Assembly: GCA_022561895.1 (NCBI GenBank)
Contig: JADFQH010000074.1
Location: forward strand, 1 to 11,029
From: Methanobacteriota archaeon
GTDB lineage: Archaea > Halobacteriota > Halobacteria > Halobacteriales > Halalkalicoccaceae
Reading direction: 5' to 3'
Length of the DNA stretch: 11,029 bases
Shown: positions 6,281 to 11,029 of the stretch, in pieces
Layout: each line of letters begins with the position of its first letter
Position numbering within the stretch: position 1 is the stretch's first letter
Made by a program: the position numbers and the translations under genes
Notes under the pieces: generated by a model
What the model was told of the DNA's origin: nothing
The model's input: the letters and a program-made list of their open reading frames with translations, nothing else
The model's database searches: none

Positions 6281-7716
6281 GCCAAACCTCCCTCGTCTAC
6301 TTCGTCTCGAAAGTCATCGGCTCAGCCCTCGGCTTCGTTGCGACGATCTACTTCGCTCGGGCTCTCGGAGCCGAGATCCTCGGTCAGTACGCGCTGGTGA
6401 TGGCGCTCATCACGTGGCTCGGAATCGGGGGAACGGTCGGCTTTTCGGGGGCGATCTCGAAGCGAATCAGCGAGGGCGAGGACCCAGACCGGTTCGCAGG
6501 CGCCGGTCTCGTCGTGATGGGGTCTACGATGACGGCGGTCGCAGCGTTCGTGGTCCTCTTTCGCGAGCAGGTAAACGCCTACGTCGGCGCTCCGGTCGCG
6601 GCGTTCGTCGTCCTCCTGTTGTTCGTAACCCTCTTCAAGTCGTTCGTCAGCGCGTCGCTGAAAGGGAGCCACCTCGTCCACGTCTATGCGGTGCTCTCGA
6701 CCGGACGACAGGCCACGCGAGCAGCCACCCAGATCGCGCTGGTGGCGGTCGGCTTCGGACTCGCTGGAATGCTGTTTGGCTACGCAACCGGCTATCTCCT
6801 CACGGCGACGGTCGGTCTCTGGATCCTCGGCGTTCGACCCGCGCTCCCCGAAAAACACCACATCGTCAGCCTGTTTGCGTACGCGAAATACGCGTGGCTC
6901 GGGAAGGTCCGCGGACGGACGTTCGACACCCTCGACATCGCGGTACTCGGGCTGTTCGTCGGCCAGGGACTGATCGGGATCTACTCGGTCGCGTGGGCTA
7001 TCGGCAAGTTCCTGGACATTTTCGGCAGTGCGGTCAGCAGCACGCTCTTTCCGGAGATGAGCAGCGTGTCGGCAAACGATGGTCCCCGTGCCGTAGCCGG
7101 ACTGACCGAGGACGCCCTCACGTATGCTGGTTTGATACTGATTCCGGGGCTGGTCGGCACTGTCATCGTCGGGGATCGCCTCCTCCGAATGTATGGCGAA
7201 ACGTTCGTCGCGGGGACCGAGATACTCTCCGTCCTCGTCGTCGCGCTGCTCGTCTACACCTACAACAAGCAGCTACTCAACACGCTCAACGCCATCGATA
7301 GACCGGACCTCGCCTTTCGCGCCAACGGGGTGTTCATTGCCACGAACGTCACGCTCAACGTCGTCCTTATCCCCCTCTACGGCTGGATCGGCGCGGCGGT
7401 CGCGACCGCCCTCTCGGCCGCTGTTGGCCTGCTGGTCGCCTTCCAGTTTACTCGCCAGCATGTCCCGTTCGCCGTCCCCACGGCCGCAATCGTCCGACAG
7501 TGGCTCGCAGCAGGCGGGATGGGACTGGTCGTCTTCGCCGGACGTCGGGTCGAAGAGAGCTACCAGCTACTCCAGCACAACCTCATACTCGTCTCGCTCC
7601 TCGTCTCCCTCGGCGCTGTCAGCTACTTTCTCACGCTTTTTTTGATCGCCCCCGGATTTCGTACGACGGTCCGGAGAAACCTCCCGGTCGAGGGGGCGCT
7701 CGACCGGCCTGGCTGA
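6271..7716 (+). CDS. Polysaccharide/oligosaccharide flippase, Wzx/AglR-like (MATE-like fold)
   Basis: Integral membrane protein of 481 residues with about 14 hydrophobic segments spread over its whole length, typical of Wzx/RfbX-type lipid-linked oligosaccharide flippases in the MOP superfamily. The start M-R-I-G-Q-T-S-L-V-Y-F-V-S-K-V-I is the usual family N-terminus (a polar tip, then helix 1). The frame stays open upstream to 5923, but that stretch is a shadow of the sulfatase gene, so ATG 6271 is preferred. A role moving dolichol-linked sugar across the membrane before AglB acts is inferred from family and context. Haloferax AglR, implicated in translocating dolichol-phosphate mannose, is the likely closest named relative, but the cargo here is unknown. 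It lies 46 bp after the sulfatase-like gene, probably in one transcript. Confidence 0.87.
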   Translation: MRIGQTSLVYFVSKVIGSALGFVATIYFARALGAEILGQYALVMALITWLGIGGTVGFSGAISKRISEGEDPDRFAGAGLVVMGSTMTAVAAFVVLFREQVNAYVGAPVAAFVVLLLFVTLFKSFVSASLKGSHLVHVYAVLSTGRQATRAATQIALVAVGFGLAGMLFGYATGYLLTATVGLWILGVRPALPEKHHIVSLFAYAKYAWLGKVRGRTFDTLDIAVLGLFVGQGLIGIYSVAWAIGKFLDIFGSAVSSTLFPEMSSVSANDGPRAVAGLTEDALTYAGLILIPGLVGTVIVGDRLLRMYGETFVAGTEILSVLVVALLVYTYNKQLLNTLNAIDRPDLAFRANGVFIATNVTLNVVLIPLYGWIGAAVATALSAAVGLLVAFQFTRQHVPFAVPTAAIVRQWLAAGGMGLVVFAGRRVEESYQLLQHNLILVSLLVSLGAVSYFLTLFLIAPGFRTTVRRNLPVEGALDRPG

Positions 7717-7745
7717 TCCCCGAGTAAATTCTACAACAGAAAATA

Positions 7746-7751
7746 TTTATC
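7746..7751 (+). promoter_or_regulatory. TATA box of the aglJ unit
   Basis: TTTATC in an AT-rich stretch (7740-7763) lies 23-28 bp upstream of ATG 7774 and far from the flippase stop. This points to a separate promoter for the aglJ-RHH unit whose transcript would start at the leader ORF rather than at aglJ itself. Confidence 0.55.
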
Positions 7752-7773
7752 TTACTAATATATCCACAATCGT

Positions 7774-7839
7774 ATGCCCGTGACGAAAGACGCAATCACC
7801 GCTCTCGGCGGCCCGTCGATCGCTCAACTGACCGGTTGA
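7774..7839 (+). CDS. Putative 21-residue leader ORF upstream of aglJ
   Basis: ATG at 7774 lies at leaderless distance from the TTTATC box. The frame runs M-P-V-T-K-D-A-I-T-A-L-G-G through A-Q-L-T-G and ends at TGA 7837-7839, four bases before the aglJ ATG at 7844 and in a different frame. No Shine-Dalgarno precedes aglJ, so reinitiation after this ORF is a plausible way to translate it. No domain is recognised. Confidence 0.4.
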   Translation: MPVTKDAITALGGPSIAQLTG

Positions 7840-7843
7840 CCGT

Positions 7844-8800
7844 ATGAAAGCAGTAAGCGACAGCTCCGCAGAAGCCGTCCGGCCGCCGTCCAGCTACGAC
7901 GACGTTTCCGTGCTGCTTCCGGCGCTCAACGAGGCAGAAACCATCGGCAGCGTCGTCGAGGGGTTTCGAGAACAGGGCTTTTCGAACGTTCTCGTGATCG
8001 ACGGCGACTCCACGGACACCACGAGAGAGATCGCCACGATCCACGGCGCGCGCGTCATCACACAGTCGGGCGAGGGCAAGGGGCAGGCCGTCCGCGAAGC
8101 GCTCTCGGAGATCGATACCGCCTACGTGCTGATGGCGGACGGCGACGGGACCTATCGGCCCGAGGACGCCCACGCGATGGTCGAGCCGATCCGCTCAGGC
8201 GATGCCGAACACGTCATCGGCGATCGCTTCGCGGGGATGACCGAGGGCGCGATGAGCCGGCTCAATCACGCAGGAAACCGCGCGATCAACGGCGCGTTCG
8301 CCTACGTCCACGGCCGGGATCTGGGCGATATTCTCAGTGGGTATCGCGCCTTCACCCACGAATCAGCCGAACGGATGGCGCTCACACAGGATGGCTTCGG
8401 GATCGAAACCGAACTCGCCGTCGAGTGTATGCGCCAGAACGTTCCTACTACAGTGGTCCCGATCCGCTATGAACCGCGGCCCAACGCCTCCGAAACGAAC
8501 CTCCGGCCCTTCCGCGACGGCGGCCTGATCGTTCTTACGCTCTATCGGCTCGCGCGCACCCACAATCCCCTCTTTTATTTCGGGAGCGTGGGCGTCTCGA
8601 CGATGTGTCTCGGCCTCGTCGCCGCCGCCTGGGTTGGCTACCGCTGGCTCGTGTATACTACTGCCCACGAGGTTATTGCGCTGTTCGCTGCCTCTTCGTT
8701 CCTCTTCGGCATGCAGCTCGTCGTGTTCGGCCTGCTCTCGGATCTGATCGTCACCCTGCACCGAGAGCAGATGCGCCGGCTCGACGACCGGGAGCGATAA
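7844..8800 (+). CDS. aglJ: AglJ-type dolichyl-phosphate hexosyltransferase (GT2)
   Basis: A GT2 enzyme of 318 residues close to the haloarchaeal AglJ family, which places the first hexose on dolichol phosphate for N-glycosylation. After about 19 variable residues the GT-A domain starts D-D-V-S-V-L-L-P-A-L-N-E-A. D53 in V-I-D-G-D-S-T-D binds nucleotide, and D99-G-D101 is the DxD motif in M-A-D-G-D-G-T-Y-R-P-E-D. The stretches G-D-I-L-S-G-Y-R-A-F-T and G-F-G-I-E-T-E-L-A-V-E-C-M are strongly family-like. Two C-terminal membrane segments (about residues 247-270 and 275-302) anchor the catalytic domain on the cytoplasmic face. It has its own promoter and is followed by a small RHH gene. A DPM1-like dolichol-phosphate sugar synthase is the broader alternative. 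Confidence 0.88.
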   Translation: MKAVSDSSAEAVRPPSSYDDVSVLLPALNEAETIGSVVEGFREQGFSNVLVIDGDSTDTTREIATIHGARVITQSGEGKGQAVREALSEIDTAYVLMADGDGTYRPEDAHAMVEPIRSGDAEHVIGDRFAGMTEGAMSRLNHAGNRAINGAFAYVHGRDLGDILSGYRAFTHESAERMALTQDGFGIETELAVECMRQNVPTTVVPIRYEPRPNASETNLRPFRDGGLIVLTLYRLARTHNPLFYFGSVGVSTMCLGLVAAAWVGYRWLVYTTAHEVIALFAASSFLFGMQLVVFGLLSDLIVTLHREQMRRLDDRER

Positions 8801-8822
8801 CGGCTTTTGGTTCCAGAAAGTA

Positions 8823-8826
8823 GGAG
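8823..8826 (+). promoter_or_regulatory. Shine-Dalgarno of the RHH gene
   Basis: GGAG (in GGAGAG) lies 5 bases before the GTG at 8832. It supports the GTG start and internal translation from the aglJ transcript. Confidence 0.5.
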
Positions 8827-8831
8827 AGCGC

Positions 8832-9041
8832 GTGACAGAGTACACCACCGTCTCCATCCCGAAGGATCTCGCAGAGCGCGTCGAAGAGACGATCGAAGGG
8901 ACGAGCTTCCAGTCCACGAGCGACCTCGTTCGCTTTCTCCTCAGAAGTATCGTCATCCAACACCAGAAACGGGGCGAGCTCACCGAGGCGGAGTTCGAGG
9001 AGATCGCGGATCAGCTCCGGGATCTGGGCTACCTCAAGTAG
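8832..9041 (+). CDS. Small ribbon-helix-helix (CopG-like) protein
   Basis: A 69-residue protein starting at GTG 8832. Residues 4-9 (Y-T-T-V-S-I) form the expected DNA-contacting strand, followed by helices around 10-24 (L-A-E-R-V-E-E-T-I) and 29-45 (S-D-L-V-R-F-L-L-R-S-I-V), the ribbon-helix-helix pattern of dimeric regulators. The acidic C-terminus, E-L-T-E-A-E-F-E-E-I-A-D-Q-L-R-D-L-G-Y-L-K, resembles the tail seen on sulfatase-like proteins. It lies 31 bp after aglJ, probably in the same mRNA, so it may regulate the locus or itself, but no target is shown. No toxin partner is adjacent: the next gene is convergent. Confidence 0.8.
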   Translation: MTEYTTVSIPKDLAERVEETIEGTSFQSTSDLVRFLLRSIVIQHQKRGELTEAEFEEIADQLRDLGYLK

Positions 9042-9452
9042 TCACAGGGTTTCTTGCGGCGGCTCGGCGTCGATCAGGGAGAGCGCCTGGCGCGTCCCCC
9101 GCCTGTCGAAAACGGCCAACTGCTCCAGCTCCCACGGGGGCACCGCGACGAACATCGTTGCGTGCAGATCGTCGGTGATCTCGACGGCCAGCTCTCCCTG
9201 TGGATGGGAGACGAACCGTCCCCGCGTGCGGCCGGCCGGCGTCGAAAAATCCATCCCGAAGACCGCCTTTACCGACCCGCCCGCGTCGGGATGGTAGAAA
9301 TGCGTAAACACGGGTGTCCCCTCGGGAATCCCGAGATCCGCATCGAACTCGCTCGCCAACGTGGTTCCGAGTCCGGCGCTGAAGCGCTCGGGCTCAGTCT
9401 CCGCCGCGAACTCGAGAAGGGCGGTCGCCAGCCCGCGCGTGATATACGTCAC
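9042..9452 (-). CDS. Uncharacterised haloarchaeal protein, 136 aa
   Basis: A 136-residue acidic protein with no signal peptide or membrane segment. It starts M-T-Y-I-T-R-G-L-A-T-A-L-L-E-F-A and contains P-V-F-T-H-F-Y-H-P-D-A-G-G-S and F-V-S-H-P-Q-G-E. The His-rich strand recalls metal-site proteins such as the JAMM/MPN group, but the HxH...D motif is not clearly present, so I assign no function. The GTG start at 9450-9452 is supported by GGAG at 9459-9462 and by a TATATATG box at 9476-9483. The TGA stop directly abuts the TAG of the convergent RHH gene with no spacer. Confidence 0.75.
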   Translation of the reverse strand: MTYITRGLATALLEFAAETEPERFSAGLGTTLASEFDADLGIPEGTPVFTHFYHPDAGGSVKAVFGMDFSTPAGRTRGRFVSHPQGELAVEITDDLHATMFVAVPPWELEQLAVFDRRGTRQALSLIDAEPPQETL

Positions 9453-9475
9453 TTCCCGCTCCTACGCCCGCAACA

Positions 9476-9483
9476 CATATATA
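9476..9483 (-). promoter_or_regulatory. TATA box upstream of the 136-aa protein gene
   Basis: TATATATG on the minus strand, 24-31 bp from the GTG at 9452, within the only AT-rich patch between two same-strand genes. It suggests an independent promoter, although a GGAG at 9459-9462 also permits translation from a read-through transcript. Confidence 0.45.
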
Positions 9484-9492
9484 TTCTGCCAA

Positions 9493-10173
9493 TTAAAGCG
9501 GAAGGAACATCCGAAGGCTCTTCGCGTAGAGCTGTGGCGTCTTCCTGCGCGAGCCCGAAAGCGCCTCCCCGAGTGCATGCGGGGCGTCCTCGGTAATCGG
9601 CTCGCCGTGGCCGACGAGAATTCGGTCGGGGAGGAATCCTTTGAGGGCGGTCGGCGGGAACAGCCGTCGGGCGGGGTGCACTCCAAGGGGTTCGCCCGGC
9701 GCGCGGAAGAACCGAGCGGTGCCGACGCTTTCGGCGACGACGAGGGTTCCGCTCTCGTCGTTGTACAGCCCGGCTTCGTTCCAGACCGGCGTATCCAGCA
9801 CGGGAAACGTTCGGTATCCGGTGTCGGCGAGCGCCCCGGAAAAGGTCTCGACGGGCGCGTCGATCTTCTGTCGAGCGCTCGCGAGCGTTTCGGGCAGATA
9901 GACGGGAACGTCGTGGCGGTTCGCGATCGCGGCGGCGTCGCGCGTGTGGCGATCGAGCAGGACGACGATCCCCCGGACCTCGCCCGTGTCGTCGATCCAC
10001 TCGTCGAGTTCGGGGGCGTCAACCGGGTCGATGAGCCAGACCGCATTACCCTCGACGAGCGCGTGACTCGCCCGTTGCATCTCCTCTTCGGGAAACGCGA
10101 TCCAGCTAAAGCCGCCGTCGAACTCGAGAACCCGTCGTGCCTCTCTCGCCTCGCCACCCTGTTTCATCGGCAT
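9493..10173 (-). CDS. Metallo-beta-lactamase-fold-like protein lacking the metal motif
   Basis: A protein of 226 residues. W46-L-I-D49-P-V-D-A-P resembles the start of the MBL-fold core, I-L-V-G-H189-G-E-P resembles its C-terminal His motif, and P-V-Y-L-P follows a Rossmann-like strand. Where the usual H-x-H-x-D-H zinc signature should be, the sequence reads L-D74-R-H76-T-R-D79, leaving only one of the four ligands. It is therefore probably a non-catalytic or divergent member; the substrate is unknown. The frame is open back to 10290, but ATG 10173 is preferred because TTTTATC lies 25-31 bp upstream and residues before it look non-native. ATG 10167 is a close alternative. Confidence 0.7.
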   Translation of the reverse strand: MPMKQGGEAREARRVLEFDGGFSWIAFPEEEMQRASHALVEGNAVWLIDPVDAPELDEWIDDTGEVRGIVVLLDRHTRDAAAIANRHDVPVYLPETLASARQKIDAPVETFSGALADTGYRTFPVLDTPVWNEAGLYNDESGTLVVAESVGTARFFRAPGEPLGVHPARRLFPPTALKGFLPDRILVGHGEPITEDAPHALGEALSGSRRKTPQLYAKSLRMFLPL

Positions 10174-10197
10174 ACCAACGAGTACGATCCCCAGGCC

Positions 10198-10204
10198 GAT
10201 AAAA
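10198..10204 (-). promoter_or_regulatory. TATA box of the MBL-like gene
   Basis: TTTTATC on the minus strand, 25-31 bp upstream of ATG 10173, consistent with a leaderless transcript. It argues against the longer reading frame that begins at 10290. Confidence 0.5.
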
Positions 10205-10211
10205 CGCCGCG

Positions 10212-10286
10212 CTAGAACGGGTACTCGCGCGCATCGCGCTGGACCGAGATCCACTTCGTCGTCAGCCAGCCGATGGGCTTGCCGGC
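10212..10286 (-). pseudogene. Possible C-terminal remnant of a lost gene (24 codons plus stop)
   Basis: On the minus strand, a frame opening right after a TGA (10287-10289) reads A-G-K-P-I-G-W-L-T-T-K-W-I-S-V-Q-R-D-A-R, then E-Y-P-F and TAG. Nearly every codon ends in G or C and the composition is protein-like, unlike the flanking frames. There is no start codon, so it cannot be a complete gene. It may be the tail of a protein truncated by deletion. I do not recognise the parent, and chance is possible in so short a stretch. Confidence 0.25.
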
Positions 10287-10297
10287 TCACGACACTG

Positions 10298-10367
10298 TCG
10301 GAAGTAAGCCCTTACACGAGTTTGCTCTATCGCGCCAGCAAATTCTCGTGTAAACAGTTCCTTCCGA
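10298..10367. repeat. Nested imperfect inverted repeat upstream of the VOC promoter
   Basis: The inner arms are TTACACGAG-TTTGCT (10312-10326) and AGCAAA-TT-CTCGTGTAA (10337-10353), pairing over 15 bp with a 2-base bulge around a 10-base loop. Outer arms TCGGAAG (10298-10304) and CTTCCGA (10361-10367) pair across equal 7-base internal gaps. The structure ends four bases before the VOC TATA box. It could be an operator pair, a strong hairpin or terminator, or the remains of a small mobile element. Confidence 0.7.
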
Positions 10368-10370
10368 TAG

Positions 10371-10378
10371 TATACTTA
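10371..10378 (+). promoter_or_regulatory. TATA box of the VOC gene
   Basis: TATACTTA lies 26-33 bp upstream of ATG 10404, fitting a leaderless start. It sits directly after the nested inverted repeat. Confidence 0.55.
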
Positions 10379-10403
10379 TGATGGTCCGCGAGAACACCGG
10401 ACT

Positions 10404-11029
10404 ATGCTCGATTCGCTCGACCACTTGGCGCTCGAAGTCACGTATCTCGACCGCGCCCGTGAGTTTTACACCGACCATCTCGACCTCCCGATCGAACGCG
10501 AGAGCGACGCCGAAGTCGTTTTTCGGGTGGGCGAGACCGACTTCGTTCTGCGCCGACCGAACTCGGTCCCACGCGGCGGGCTCCACACCCATTATGCCTT
10601 TTCGACACCTGCCGAGGAGTACGACGACTGGTGGACGAGATTAGAGCATCTCGGACCCGAAGAGCACGTCTTCGGCTCCTCGAAATCCCTCTACTTCGAC
10701 GACCCGGACGGCCACTGCGTCGAGATCGGGCAGGCGGGCAGCGAGGGCGAGGGGATCACGGGGATCTTCGAAGTCGTCCTCGAAGTCGCGGATCTGAATC
10801 GAGCCGAAGCGTTCTACACCGATCTCGGGTTCGAGGTGAGCGACCGTGGCGACGAGCGCCGCCGGATCAGATTGGCGGGACCGATGGATCTCGAACTCTG
10901 GGAGCCCCAGTTGGGGTTGGCCGATGCTCGGGGTGGAGTTCACGTCGATCTGGGCTTTGGAACCGACGATTACGAGACGCTCGTGGATCACGTCGCTGAC
11001 CGCGCCTGCGCTGTCGAATCGCTCGAAAA
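10404..11029 (+). CDS. Two-module VOC (glyoxalase/dioxygenase) family protein, partial
   Basis: 208 codons are visible and the frame runs off the right edge. Module 1 starts L-D-H7-L-A-L-E-V, with H61/H63 in G-L-H-T-H-Y-A-F and E107 in D-P-D-G-H-C-V-E-I, matching the His/His/Glu metal site of vicinal-oxygen-chelate proteins. Module 2 (from about residue 120) repeats the fold: F-E123-V-V-L-E-V-A-D-L, A-E-A-F-Y-T-D-L-G-F, L-E-L-W-E and V-H180-V-D-L-G-F. Its first ligand position is Glu instead of His. The family includes glyoxalase I, extradiol dioxygenases and resistance proteins, and the substrate cannot be told from this. The start is set by the TATA box at 10371-10378. It is cytoplasmic, with no signal peptide. 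Confidence 0.85.
   Translation, partial: MLDSLDHLALEVTYLDRAREFYTDHLDLPIERESDAEVVFRVGETDFVLRRPNSVPRGGLHTHYAFSTPAEEYDDWWTRLEHLGPEEHVFGSSKSLYFDDPDGHCVEIGQAGSEGEGITGIFEVVLEVADLNRAEAFYTDLGFEVSDRGDERRRIRLAGPMDLELWEPQLGLADARGGVHVDLGFGTDDYETLVDHVADRACAVESLE

Noticed and set aside
6240..7301. 353-codon plus-strand frame overlapping the flippase
   Set aside because: Out of frame with a continuous 14-segment membrane protein; the product is Arg/Pro/His-rich and has no hydrophobic segments.
10174..10290. Longer N-terminus for the MBL-like protein starting at 10290
   Set aside because: A TATA box at 10198-10204 falls inside this extension, and another frame there looks more protein-like.
1..11029. tRNA, rRNA, CRISPR arrays, transposase or integrase genes
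   Set aside because: I looked for these and saw no cloverleaf-like segment, regular spaced repeat or recombinase motif. The only repeat-like structures are the promoter palindromes and the 10298-10367 inverted repeat.

Overview
The window looks like the chromosome of a halophilic archaeon (class Halobacteria). It is GC-rich, the encoded proteins are rich in Asp and Glu, and almost every intergenic gap holds a CTTAT- or TTTATC-type TATA box about 24-31 bp upstream of a start codon, as expected for leaderless archaeal transcripts. The genus cannot be read from the sequence.

About four fifths of the window (1-9041) is a protein N-glycosylation locus of the archaeal Agl type. The left edge holds the first 880 codons of the oligosaccharyltransferase gene aglB on the minus strand, cut by the window edge. 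Divergent from it is an AglG-like GT2 glycosyltransferase (2736-3689), whose stop codon overlaps that of a convergent AglE-like GT2 glycosyltransferase (3686-4663, minus). A palindromic TATA element at 4687-4698 then drives transcription both ways. To the right come an alkaline-phosphatase-superfamily 'sulfatase' (4800-6224) and a Wzx/AglR-type flippase (6271-7716). A separate promoter serves aglJ (7844-8800), the enzyme thought to load the first hexose on dolichol phosphate, followed by a 69-residue ribbon-helix-helix protein (8832-9041). Together these supply lipid charging (AglJ), chain extension (the two GT2 enzymes), translocation (flippase), possible tailoring or turnover (sulfatase-like) and transfer to protein (AglB).

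The right part (9042-11029) holds unrelated genes: an uncharacterised 136-residue protein and a degenerate metallo-beta-lactamase-like protein, both minus, then a two-module vicinal-oxygen-chelate (glyoxalase-type) protein on the plus strand, cut by the right edge. The 230-bp gap 10174-10403 carries a short coding remnant and a strong nested inverted repeat.

The less ordinary signals are in expression control. Short ORFs (19-26 codons) end at or just before the starts of the sulfatase, flippase and aglJ genes. Two of them begin where a leaderless transcript should begin. The aglB/aglG and aglE-like/sulfatase gaps are both compact, nearly mirror-symmetric divergent promoters.
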